Made by a program: the position numbers and the translations under genes. 64,000 bases of DNA from an uncultured Chitinophagaceae bacterium (GTDB lineage Bacteria; Bacteroidota; Bacteroidia; Chitinophagales; Chitinophagaceae), in the NCBI GenBank assembly GCA_937958995.1, contig CALGAP010000007.1, positions 434,001-498,000 on the forward strand. Reading direction: 5' to 3'. Positions 1 to 8,335 of this stretch are shown piece by piece. The notes under the pieces are model-generated. The model searched no databases. It worked only from the letters and a program-made list of their open reading frames with translations, and had not been told where the DNA came from. How positions within the stretch are numbered: position 1 is the first letter of the stretch; every line of letters starts with the position of its first letter.

Positions 1-2240
1 TGTTGTATTTCCTGTCCTGGCCTTGCTGATATTCCCGCCACCACACCCATAGCGGCGAGGTTGATGATCAAAGAGATTTTCCCATAACTCAAAAAAGGAA
101 CAGCCACACCGGTGAGCGGCAGCAACCCAATAGAGCCACCAGCAATCAGGAGTAATTGCACGCCCATAGCAATCACGATGCCGCTGCAGAGGTAAAATGC
201 AAAGGGCTGCCCCGACCTGCGCGCGTGTAAGAAACTGCGATGGATAAGTATGCCGAAAAGTAGAAACACGGCTATCAATCCCAGCCAACCCAGTTCCTCT
301 CCTATGCTCGGCAAAATCATATCGGTATGCGCGGCGGGCATGGTGTTGGCAAATCCGCGGCCGATGCCTTGTCCTGGAAATCCGCCGGAAGAAAGCGTCC
401 AGTAGCTGTGCGCCAGGTGATCGCCCCCGTACACATCATTGTTCCACTGGCTCAGCCACATTTCTTTTCTGTCGGCCAGCCGCTCTCCAATGCCGGGTAT
501 GCGGTCACCAAAAGTGAAGGCAGCGATCACCATCAGTACAATAATGGGTGCGTCTGCCATAACAGCAAACGCACCATACCATTTGGTACTGCGCATATGT
601 CCCAGTAGGATTAACGCCATCAGCACTGCGCCAAAAGCGGCCGCGGTGGCCGTCAAAGCTGGCAGCATGGTCAGCAGCACGCAGTAGGTTGCGCCCGAGA
701 GCACGGTCAACAAAAGGTTTCCCCGGGCTATACTATAAAAAAATAAAAACGTAAAACACACTACCATCGCCGGCCCCATATCGCCCATGGCCAGGTAAAG
801 GGCAAGCAATATTCCTATTCCCGCAAATACGCTCCAATTGATAAAGAAACGCCAGCGTATATCAGAGAGGTTACGAATATTGTCAGCATTCGCGGCAAAG
901 AAACCGGCGAGAAAAAACAACAGGAAATACTTCGTGATCTCTCCCGGCTGAAAGGTGATGCCTGCCAGATGGAGGTTCACTTTTACGCCGCTTCCTTCAG
1001 GCCCTGTACCAAACAACATCGTGAGCAGCGCCATACCAATCGCCAGTGCCAGCCAGGTCCAGCCCTTTTGCTCGTAGATATTTTTCTTTCTGAAATTAAA
1101 AAGACCGTCAAACCACCAGCGTGTGTACCATTTGCGGATATCAATGCTGGATAGAAAGACGTATGCCGCCAGTCCGGCGATGATACCCTGCAATGATTCC
1201 CCGGCATACAAAGTATCGGTGAGCGGATGTTGAATGCTGAAAAGAGTGAGCACCGACACGCCGCAAAGCAACATGAGCACGGGTAATAGAAAAATATCAG
1301 TTCGCCGGCGCAGCGCCGACAATACGAGATGAGCCAACAAAAATGAAAGTAACAGCCCGCCTGTTACCAATTGAAAACTGCTTCTGAATTCATCAGGTGT
1401 TCTCACCAGCAACACGCTATCTTCTTTCAGCTGACCGTAAGCAATTGCACCGATCAATCTGATCTTATGCGGTTTGGCAGTGAAGGTGTACGATGTGTTT
1501 TTGGGAAGCCCGCTCGTGCCTTTCCAGGCGCCAAATTCAAAACCCGGCTTCATGGGCAGCAGGCTGTAACCTGAATCGCGGTGAAGTCCTGTGAAAACAA
1601 ACTCACCATCGGCGTTGGTGCGCGCATAGCTTAGGCATTCAGTAAGTGAATCATCAATAGGGATCGCGGAAGAATGTTGCCGCAACTCAATCAGCACGCC
1701 GGCCATAGGTTTGCCTTGCCATAGCACGCGGCCTTTCATACTGAGCTCACCATTGCTTACGGATACCTTGTCGCTGAGCGGCATAGGATTATTCAACTCC
1801 GAAACATACAATGCTGAATCAAGACCAAGTCTTTGCCGCGAGGCGCGAAGCCTGTTATAAAAATCTGTTCCGCCCACGGAAGGTTTCCAGTCAACCGGGG
1901 CAAACACGGCAAAAGGAGTCTTGTTGAGCGCACCCAGGTTCCCTGGATGGGGTATGAACAATAATTTGCTTGTCAATGAATCGGCCAGTAGATCAATATC
2001 GTGTTGATCGGAGTAGTAATTTCCGTCGGCGATAATCTTTTTCAACTTGTCCTTATCAACGCCAGCTTCGAGTTTGATTGCTCTGCCTTCGCGTAGCGCC
2101 TGTTCTGCTTTCTGCAATTGCGGCTCGAGCGTGTTGTATAGTTTGTAAAAGTAAAAGCCCAATATCAAAGCCGCGGCGCCCAGCAGGAACCAGCCTTCCC
2201 TCGCGCGCGCATGATTGGTATTGTGCATCTTCACAGCCAT
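1..2240 (-). CDS. FtsW/RodA/SpoVE-family (SEDS) protein with long periplasmic N-terminal region, partial
   Basis: Reading runs right to left from ATG at 2240, directly after the kinase stop codon (TAG then ATG), and is still open at base 1, so at least 746 residues are present and the C-terminus is missing. SEDS proteins are peptidoglycan glycosyltransferases. The SEDS signature is clear near residues 610-660: an SGGFPGQGIG stretch followed by MPAAHTDMIL and GEELG, matching the conserved region around the HTD motif; PFLSYGKISL follows near the edge (family: SYGGSS). Before this come one membrane span (about 16-35), then roughly 245 extracytoplasmic residues. That segment includes a stretch near 165-230 resembling a carboxypeptidase-regulatory/CnaB-like beta-sandwich (GRVLWQGKPMAGVLIEL, later DGEFVFTGL). 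The polytopic region begins near residue 285. Typical SEDS proteins are about 400 residues, so the N-terminal extension is unusual. A transpeptidase gene would be expected next, beyond the edge. Confidence 0.88.
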   Translation of the reverse strand, partial: MAVKMHNTNHARAREGWFLLGAAALILGFYFYKLYNTLEPQLQKAEQALREGRAIKLEAGVDKDKLKKIIADGNYYSDQHDIDLLADSLTSKLLFIPHPGNLGALNKTPFAVFAPVDWKPSVGGTDFYNRLRASRQRLGLDSALYVSELNNPMPLSDKVSVSNGELSMKGRVLWQGKPMAGVLIELRQHSSAIPIDDSLTECLSYARTNADGEFVFTGLHRDSGYSLLPMKPGFEFGAWKGTSGLPKNTSYTFTAKPHKIRLIGAIAYGQLKEDSVLLVRTPDEFRSSFQLVTGGLLLSFLLAHLVLSALRRRTDIFLLPVLMLLCGVSVLTLFSIQHPLTDTLYAGESLQGIIAGLAAYVFLSSIDIRKWYTRWWFDGLFNFRKKNIYEQKGWTWLALAIGMALLTMLFGTGPEGSGVKVNLHLAGITFQPGEITKYFLLFFLAGFFAANADNIRNLSDIRWRFFINWSVFAGIGILLALYLAMGDMGPAMVVCFTFLFFYSIARGNLLLTVLSGATYCVLLTMLPALTATAAAFGAVLMALILLGHMRSTKWYGAFAVMADAPIIVLMVIAAFTFGDRIPGIGERLADRKEMWLSQWNNDVYGGDHLAHSYWTLSSGGFPGQGIGRGFANTMPAAHTDMILPSIGEELGWLGLIAVFLLFGILIHRSFLHARRSGQPFAFYLCSGIVIAMGVQLLLIAGGSIGLLPLTGVAVPFLSYGKISLIINLAAMGVVAGISARPGQEIQ

Positions 2241-4010
2241 CTATTGCGAACCTTTTACGATGAACTGGTCAAACGAAACGGTCTGCGCGCCATCTACGCG
2301 AAGACCAAAATAGCTTCCAAAGCCACCCGCATAGGGCAACACTTTTTCCATTTTTCCATTGATAAAAAAGCGCAAAGAATCGGCTTGCTTTTCGATGGCC
2401 AGTACATTCAACTCATCTTTGCGGATATGTTTCGTTTCTGTCCAGTCAACCAATACATTCCATTCACCTTTGATGGAAGCTCCGATGGAGTAAAAGCCGT
2501 TCGAAGTGATGTAAAAAATGAAGTAGGCGTCATTTTCCTCGTCACCACAGAAGTTGATGCCATACGGGTCGCCGGTGCTGTCGCCCCAATGCGCCGTGTT
2601 GGCCATAACGGAAAAATCTTTGTTGATATCGAGGTTGAATTTGATGGAAGCAGAATAACTGAGACTGTCTGCAAAACCAGTCATTACATAACGCCCATCC
2701 TGGAATACAAATTCGCTGAATTCATCCCGGCCCGGTCGCCAGAGACTGTCCTGCGGATTGCTGAAGTCGTTGAAATAAATTCCATTCACCAGTTCTACGC
2801 CATTGCCGGCTGCCGGGGCTGGGGAAGGTTTCTCTTCACCATAGTCAATGTGCGCGGGCATATAACTCGGCTTTGACAATAACGCCAAGTCGGCGACAGA
2901 AGGCAATGAGTGTTTGATATTTGAAATTAATTCAGATTCATCCGAAGGTTGCTCAACCACATTGGTATGCAGTACCCGTGGTTTTGATTCCGCCAGGCTG
3001 CTCCAGCCCAGAAAGACTGCCAGGCTGATCAATCCAAGTACGAACAAAATAAAAGGCAATTCATTTTTCCTGGCATCACCGGCATATTGCGCCGTTATTG
3101 CTGATACCAGCCTGGCGTTTGTCTTTAAAGTGGTGCGACGAACGGGTGGTGCGGCGGCCTGCATATCCTCCAGTTCAGCATGCCCCAACAGCCGGCGCAC
3201 TTCATTGGGATCGGAAATGCGGGTATTGGTGTTTTTTGCCAACAAGCCGCGCAACAACTCCAGCAATGAAGGAGGTAATGGATACTTTGAAGGAATGTTT
3301 ACTTCGGGAACTGGACAACTGATCACCCGGTTGATATGATATAAGAGATCGCCTTGTTCAAATTCAAAAGGCACGCGGCCGGTGAGACATTCATACAACA
3401 CCACGCCCAGTGAATAATAGTCAGTGGGTGTTGATACTGTCTTTGATTGATTGAATTGTTCCGGCGAGGCATAGTCGTAGGTCAGCATGGAAGCGCCGGT
3501 AGCAGTGATACCGTCTGATTGCTCGCGCAGTTTGGCTATACCGAAATCGGTTAAAACGAAATGCAGCGTGCCATCGGGCAGGCGGCGATACATGACGTTT
3601 TCGGGTTTTATATCGCGGTGTACGACCGATTTGGTGTGAATGGCTTCCAGGGCGTCGGTGATATGATGCGCGAGGCGAATTACTGTGTTGATATCAAGAT
3701 GGCCCTGTGTCTTCAGCAGGCTGCGCAGGTCGCCGCCTTCTACCAGTTGCATCACTATATAGGGCAACTCGGCATCGAGATGCACTTCGAGAATCTTCAC
3801 CACGTGTTCGTGCTGGATAGACTTCATGATCTCTGATTCGCGCTGAAAGCGGCGGATGGCATCGGGTTCAGAGTTGAAGGCGAAATGTTTGATGGCTACC
3901 AATTCTCCTGTATGCACGCTTCTTGCCTTCAGCACGCGCGCATTGCCCCGCCCCAGTTCGCCCAGGATCTCGTATCCCTTGAAATACTCTTTAAAAATTG
4001 ACGTAACCAT
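2241..4010 (-). CDS. Membrane-anchored Hanks-type Ser/Thr protein kinase with outer beta-sandwich-like domain
   Basis: A 589-residue eukaryotic-like kinase. The kinase domain spans about residues 10-285, with the glycine loop GELGRGN, the ATP-contacting Lys41 (VAIKHF), catalytic loop HRDIKPEN (Asp133), DFG at 155-157 and an ASPEQ activation-loop end near 181. All catalytic residues are present, so it should be active. A single membrane span lies at about 319-337. Outside, a low-complexity linker leads to a 180-residue C-terminal domain (about 410-589) that looks like a LamG/DUF1080-type beta-sandwich (NDFSNPQDSLW at its start, FINGKMEK later). PASTA repeats are absent. I chose ATG at 4010 because it lies just after the phosphatase stop (4012-4014); an upstream in-frame start at 4097 would overlap the phosphatase heavily. 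The outer domain could sense a glycan, which is inference. Confidence 0.92.
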   Translation of the reverse strand: MVTSIFKEYFKGYEILGELGRGNARVLKARSVHTGELVAIKHFAFNSEPDAIRRFQRESEIMKSIQHEHVVKILEVHLDAELPYIVMQLVEGGDLRSLLKTQGHLDINTVIRLAHHITDALEAIHTKSVVHRDIKPENVMYRRLPDGTLHFVLTDFGIAKLREQSDGITATGASMLTYDYASPEQFNQSKTVSTPTDYYSLGVVLYECLTGRVPFEFEQGDLLYHINRVISCPVPEVNIPSKYPLPPSLLELLRGLLAKNTNTRISDPNEVRRLLGHAELEDMQAAAPPVRRTTLKTNARLVSAITAQYAGDARKNELPFILFVLGLISLAVFLGWSSLAESKPRVLHTNVVEQPSDESELISNIKHSLPSVADLALLSKPSYMPAHIDYGEEKPSPAPAAGNGVELVNGIYFNDFSNPQDSLWRPGRDEFSEFVFQDGRYVMTGFADSLSYSASIKFNLDINKDFSVMANTAHWGDSTGDPYGINFCGDEENDAYFIFYITSNGFYSIGASIKGEWNVLVDWTETKHIRKDELNVLAIEKQADSLRFFINGKMEKVLPYAGGFGSYFGLRVDGAQTVSFDQFIVKGSQ

Positions 4011-4011
4011 A

Positions 4012-5409
4012 TTATTGGACCCTGTTTGTGTATAAAGCAGTCGTTGGCCGGTTAGCTTCCCTGAACCGGTAACTAAACGGGTACCGGATATTTTCAAATA
4101 CGAGATTCTCGGTTTTTAACAGAATGGGAATATGTACGTTGATGCCGGTATCAAAACCAACCAGCTTCAGATTTTTTATCAGCAAAGTATCGCCCGGTTT
4201 TGCCGAACGTTTTGTTATTTCCACCGCGGCGAGATGCTGGTAATTTTTTTGTGCAGGCATTAACACCAGGTTACGGCCGGTGCTGTCAGCATACTTCACC
4301 AGGTCGGCCAAATTTTGTGTGGATGTGATAAGCAAAGTATCGGTCAATGTCTCTGCAACGGGACCTGGAACAGCGGCGCGCACAGTGCGTGCGGAATGCG
4401 CAAGAGTGTTGGTATCACTTGCGCCTGAATCGATCTCACTAACCTGGATAACTTTGTTGGGCAGCCTGGTTGAAGCCAGGTCCTGCGGCAGCATGAACCA
4501 GCCGGCGATTACCACCACCAGCACGGCCAGCAGCGCAAGGGTAAGCTGCTGTTTGTTGATCTTCGCTTCATTACTTGAAACAACCACCGGCGGGTTAACG
4601 GCTTCCGGCTTTTGACCGGTTGCCGGGATCACCGGTGGAGTTTGTGCCTGAGCTTCGTTCACGAGTTGTTTGGCAGCAACAACCGTAATATTATCATGAC
4701 CGCCCATTTCGTTGGCAAGCACGATCAGTTTTTTTACCTTACTGCTCAACGAACCTTCCACTGCAAGCACCGACGATAATTGCGCCTGTGTTATCATATC
4801 GGTAAGACCATCACTACAGAGCAGCAGTATATCGCCGGGCAGAAAATCTTCACGTCCATATTCCATAAAATCGTCATCGTCGAGGCGGTGAACGGCGCTG
4901 CCCACTTCGCGCAGTATCTGGTTGCGCTGCGGGTGGCGCATAGCTTCGAGCTCGGTCATTTCACCGGCATCCTCTTTTATGCCTACTATGGAGTGATCGC
5001 GGGTAATTTTTTGCAGGCTGCCATCGCGGAAGCGATATAGCCGGGTATCGCCGACGTGCACATAAAAAAAATATTTTGCAGCAGCGTCGGCTACCACGGC
5101 TGTTAACACGCAACACATTTCGCTGGTCAGTTGGTCACGCTTGCGTTCTTCTGCAATGCGGTTGTTGGCAAATACTACTGCTTCGCGCAGCATGGTAAGT
5201 GTATCGCCGCGTGGTATCTGCATATATTGCTCTATACTTTCGCGGGCAATAGCTGCAGCTTTTTCACCGCCGGCATAGCCGCCCACGCCGTCAATAACGG
5301 CGAGCAGCGCTTTATCGGGCGACCAAAGACGTTTGTTGATATAGGCGTCCTGGTTTTCCCTGCGGCGTCTGCCCGGGTGCGTATTTCCACTGATCAGCAT
5401 CGATTTCAT
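4012..5409 (-). CDS. PP2C-type Ser/Thr phosphatase with membrane span and extracytoplasmic C-terminal domain
   Basis: A 465-residue PPM/PP2C phosphatase that probably reverses phosphorylation by the kinase encoded next to it. The catalytic domain covers residues 1-250, with the metal-binding set present: ENQDAY (Asp21), VIDGVGGYAGG (Asp40), LLLCSDGLTDM (Asp200) and GGHDNITVV (Asp239). A proline-rich linker leads to a membrane span at about 289-307. About 155 extracytoplasmic residues follow; I do not recognise that region, which has short hydrophobic strands towards its end (about 395-450). Mycobacterial PstP has the same general layout of catalytic domain, span and outer domain. The stop and the kinase start are separated by one base, consistent with one transcript and balanced expression. 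Confidence 0.9.
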   Translation of the reverse strand: MKSMLISGNTHPGRRRRENQDAYINKRLWSPDKALLAVIDGVGGYAGGEKAAAIARESIEQYMQIPRGDTLTMLREAVVFANNRIAEERKRDQLTSEMCCVLTAVVADAAAKYFFYVHVGDTRLYRFRDGSLQKITRDHSIVGIKEDAGEMTELEAMRHPQRNQILREVGSAVHRLDDDDFMEYGREDFLPGDILLLCSDGLTDMITQAQLSSVLAVEGSLSSKVKKLIVLANEMGGHDNITVVAAKQLVNEAQAQTPPVIPATGQKPEAVNPPVVVSSNEAKINKQQLTLALLAVLVVVIAGWFMLPQDLASTRLPNKVIQVSEIDSGASDTNTLAHSARTVRAAVPGPVAETLTDTLLITSTQNLADLVKYADSTGRNLVLMPAQKNYQHLAAVEITKRSAKPGDTLLIKNLKLVGFDTGINVHIPILLKTENLVFENIRYPFSYRFREANRPTTALYTNRVQ

Positions 5410-5447
5410 AAATGCTCTGTTGTATAGCAGGTTGGGTAGAGTGATAG

Positions 5448-5519
5448 CTAACGAGGAAGGTTTTTGAAATGTCTTACCACCATATAAATTACCAGCAAAA
5501 AAAGCAACGCTGTCGTCAT
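5448..5519 (-). CDS. Possible 23-residue single-span membrane peptide
   Basis: A short open frame lies in the gap between the FHA gene and the phosphatase gene. It starts with ATG at 5519, 11 bases after the FHA stop, and ends with TAG at 5448-5450. The predicted peptide begins MTTALLFLLVIYMVV and ends in a basic tail (RHFKNLPR). This gives one hydrophobic segment with a positively charged end, as in known regulatory membrane microproteins. No clear ribosome-binding site precedes it, which is usual in Bacteroidota. It could be chance coding in a 121-base spacer; conservation in relatives would decide. Confidence 0.35.
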   Translation of the reverse strand: MTTALLFLLVIYMVVRHFKNLPR

Positions 5520-5530
5520 AGTCCGGCTAT

Positions 5531-6487
5531 TTAAAACTGCTTAAAATCGAGGGTAACCATACCATTCAGCAACACCTGGCTCCGCGGCTCCAGGTCGAAC
5601 CAGCGGGGCGAGGCAGCATCGCTTCTGGCAATTATCACTTCGTTCACCCTTGTTTCGTTGATGCTGAAAGACGCAATCTGGAATTTGCCGGTAGACTCAT
5701 TCAATCGGATCCTTGCATGAGGATTGGATACAAACTGCGAATCGAGCAGCAGGTAATTGCTGTAACCGATATTTTCGGGCTCCCTGCGCGCAATCACGAT
5801 CTCGGTATCTTTCATCAGGTACACATCTCCCCTGCTCTTATCTCCCAAGAAATACTCAATGCGCGCGAAGCCCTGCTCATAGTTACGCGTGGGTTTTGAA
5901 ACGTCAGTCCGCAGTGATAATTCGTTATTGAACTTGATAGTAAAATTGCCGCTATCCGCAAAGTGGATATGACGCAATACATCGAGGTTGATATCCATTT
6001 TATCAAAAACATTCGTCGCCTTCGACTTCATGGTCACTTTTGCGGTGTGACGGCGGTCTCCATTGAAATTTCCTGGTTTCAGCCCGGTAAGCATACCAAT
6101 AACGCGACGGTCGTGCAGTTCTATTTTTGATCCATTAAAATCGGTGGCCGGGCCAAAGCGAAACTGCCAGTGAGACGAAACAGGCGCTATATCTTCGTAA
6201 TGCTTACGGTAATCCTGCAGTTTTTTATAGAAAATCTTTACTGCTTCCTTTACCACCACGGGTAATGAGGGCAGGCGCTGTTCATAAACGTCGGGGTGCA
6301 ATATCACCATATAGTACATGTTGAAGACAAGGCTGGAACCAACAGATTCAGTTTGGCAGGAATTATCAAAGCATTCCACCAGTTCGTGAAGGATATCATT
6401 GTTGGTTACAGGGCCGGGCCCCTCCTTACCTTCAGGGATCAGCCAATTTTTCAGCGCCCTGAAAAAATCGCCCGATCTTCTAGACAT
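5531..6487 (-). CDS. FHA-domain protein
   Basis: A 318-residue soluble protein with no signal peptide or membrane span. The last third (about 215-318) resembles a forkhead-associated phosphothreonine-binding domain: strands around DTEIVIARREPE, then SQFVSNPHARIRLN, the usual serine-x-x-H segment, and a closing hydrophobic strand. The N-terminal two thirds (DFFRALKNWLIP onward) is of unknown fold; its position recalls the N-terminal domain of mycobacterial FhaA, but I see no clear sequence match. It is the first gene of the kinase/phosphatase/SEDS operon, so it is a natural candidate to bind kinase-phosphorylated threonines. The FHA call is moderate because the first GR-type motif is imperfect. 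Confidence 0.7.
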   Translation of the reverse strand: MSRRSGDFFRALKNWLIPEGKEGPGPVTNNDILHELVECFDNSCQTESVGSSLVFNMYYMVILHPDVYEQRLPSLPVVVKEAVKIFYKKLQDYRKHYEDIAPVSSHWQFRFGPATDFNGSKIELHDRRVIGMLTGLKPGNFNGDRRHTAKVTMKSKATNVFDKMDINLDVLRHIHFADSGNFTIKFNNELSLRTDVSKPTRNYEQGFARIEYFLGDKSRGDVYLMKDTEIVIARREPENIGYSNYLLLDSQFVSNPHARIRLNESTGKFQIASFSINETRVNEVIIARSDAASPRWFDLEPRSQVLLNGMVTLDFKQF

Positions 6488-6587
6488 AATGTTGCGTGTT
6501 GTGATTAAAAAAGCTATCGGCGATAAAACTATTCCTTTTTTCTGCCGTCTGTTGATAAGGAAAACTAAAAGTGCTGCTTACGGAATG

Positions 6588-7619
6588 TTAAAAGTTCTGC
6601 TTAAATACACTGGCCAACTTTTCGATTTCCTGCACACCGATTTTGTCAGTTGACACTATCAGGCTGAACCTGAAAGTCACATTTTCTCCGGGCTTGAGGG
6701 TTAGATTCAATTCTTTTTCTCCTTTACTAAACACTTTTTGTCCCAAAGGATTTACAGCAAATAAACCATATCCCCTTGCATGCCAGTAAGCAGGATAGCC
6801 GGGGTTGTCAGGGTGATCGAAGATGGCGATAATAATTTCTTTTCCCTCCTTTTTACCCTGCAGCATCACCCAGTTGGCCCTTGTTCCCCAAACAGAATCA
6901 CCTTTCAGCCCGTTGCTGCTGGTGTATTGGCCTGTGGGTTCTTTACCGGGAGGTGGCGTATCGGAGATATTTCCCTTTTCATCAACATAATTTGAAGGTT
7001 CTTTGGAAGGCTGTTCCAGCTCGCGCGCAACGCGAATCGCAAACAAACCATCTTTTACATCTTTAAACTCCACGGTGGTATCGACGGCTGTGAGTTTGGT
7101 AGTGCGGCTTACCAGGAACGTCTTACTGTTCATCATGAAATGAAAAATAGTAGCTTCTTTCAGCAACACTTTATTTTCAGGACTGATCCAGTGGCAAAAC
7201 ACGGTGAGTCGTGCAGTATTTGCCTTCGTCTGCATTTCACCCACCCCGGTATGCACTATGGTACCATAGTGTCCGCGCCGCTCAGGTGGTATGGCCGTTG
7301 AATTGTTCCAGAAATCAAGTCCATTCACCGATTCATAGTTCAGCCAGATGCCGGTATGATGCGGATGATCTGTTCTTTCACCAGGCACCATTTTAAATGG
7401 ATAGCTCCGGGTGACTGTAATTCCTTCTATTGTGTTCACAAGACCCAGAAAAGGTTTGCGGCTACTATCGTAATAACAATATGCCGTCATCAGTTGTCCG
7501 TTGTAAAGCACGCGAATTTCTTTTTTGGCCGTATCTGTTTCAAATGAAAAACTGCCATTGGCCTGCGAGAGGGTAAGTATGGGAGTTGCAAGCAAGAGCG
7601 TGACGATGAATATTTTCAT
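6588..7619 (-). CDS. DUF6807 (PmoA-like) secreted protein
   Basis: A 343-residue protein with a cleavable signal peptide (first 18-20 residues, ending near TLSQA). The body matches the DUF6807 family, often labelled 'PmoA family' although unrelated in role to methane monooxygenase. Recognisable parts are an RTDHPHHTGIWLNYE segment near residue 80, a FWNNSTAIPPERRGHYG region, and GTRANWVMLQGKKEGKE followed by FDHPDNPGYPAYWHARGYG. In Bacteroidota and Planctomycetota this family usually sits in carbohydrate-degradation loci beside oxidoreductases and ThuA-like genes. The exact reaction is not established to my knowledge. It lies 100 bases upstream of the FHA operon and 119 bases downstream of the heme oxygenase gene, so it is probably its own unit. 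Confidence 0.85.
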   Translation of the reverse strand: MKIFIVTLLLATPILTLSQANGSFSFETDTAKKEIRVLYNGQLMTAYCYYDSSRKPFLGLVNTIEGITVTRSYPFKMVPGERTDHPHHTGIWLNYESVNGLDFWNNSTAIPPERRGHYGTIVHTGVGEMQTKANTARLTVFCHWISPENKVLLKEATIFHFMMNSKTFLVSRTTKLTAVDTTVEFKDVKDGLFAIRVARELEQPSKEPSNYVDEKGNISDTPPPGKEPTGQYTSSNGLKGDSVWGTRANWVMLQGKKEGKEIIIAIFDHPDNPGYPAYWHARGYGLFAVNPLGQKVFSKGEKELNLTLKPGENVTFRFSLIVSTDKIGVQEIEKLASVFKQNF

Positions 7620-7738
7620 TGATGAAAATTTGATCGATTCCTGGGTTGCTCAATTTAAAAAATAAAGTCAAGGTCAGAGTTACGGTATTAGCTGGATTTA
7701 CATTGCCTGACTCGCGGAACAACACATATAACAGGAAC

Positions 7739-8335
7739 TTAATACTGCTCCAAATGATCGCCAATAGCCTGGAAAGCAACCCTCGCTCCCCGGATTATTT
7801 CCCGGGCATTTGTCTCTTCCAGCGCATGCTCGCTAAGCATTTCCAGAAACGACTTCCATTTCGAGGAAAGCGAGGCTCCATAGCTCGTGAAAAAGGCGCT
7901 GCCACGGCTTTCAGTGATATTAATTATACGGCTCACCTGCTTATAGATCATGGCGCTGCCCAAAGATGAGCCTTCCAGCACATACATATAACCGAGCAAT
8001 GCGGCGGTGGAGCTTGCCGGCGGCAGCGTAAATAAGCGTGGGCTTAAATCTGTTTGCAGTACTGAGAGATCATCGTTTATCAGATGCAGCTTGCGCCGCT
8101 CTTCAATATCGTTTACAACATTCTTCAATTGAGGATATATGTTCTCTTCATAATACTTCACAATTTCTTTCATACGAAACAAATAGTTGCCATAAGTTTT
8201 TTCATCAAGTGTCTCGCTCATTAAGGCTACCGACAGACGACTGCCTTCTGTACGCCGGTGAAGATCTGATGTCTCGTCTTTTATCCTTTGAAAGAATTGC
8301 TTTTTCTTTTCGGTAATATCAATTGTGGATTCCAT
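7739..8335 (-). CDS. bphO: Biliverdin-producing heme oxygenase of a bacteriophytochrome operon
   Basis: A 198-residue soluble protein of the heme oxygenase family. It would open heme to biliverdin, the chromophore needed by the phytochrome encoded immediately upstream. The proximal heme-ligand region is visible near the N-terminus as TSDLHRRTEGS, matching the family's L-H-x-x-x-E pattern. A glycine-containing distal-helix region (VLEGSSLGSAMIYKQV) lies near residue 125. I chose ATG at 8335, overlapping the phytochrome gene's last 17 bases; an upstream in-frame start at 8368 is possible but adds a hydrophobic non-family stretch. It is the last gene of the three-gene operon. Confidence 0.92.
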   Translation of the reverse strand: MESTIDITEKKKQFFQRIKDETSDLHRRTEGSRLSVALMSETLDEKTYGNYLFRMKEIVKYYEENIYPQLKNVVNDIEERRKLHLINDDLSVLQTDLSPRLFTLPPASSTAALLGYMYVLEGSSLGSAMIYKQVSRIINITESRGSAFFTSYGASLSSKWKSFLEMLSEHALEETNAREIIRGARVAFQAIGDHLEQY

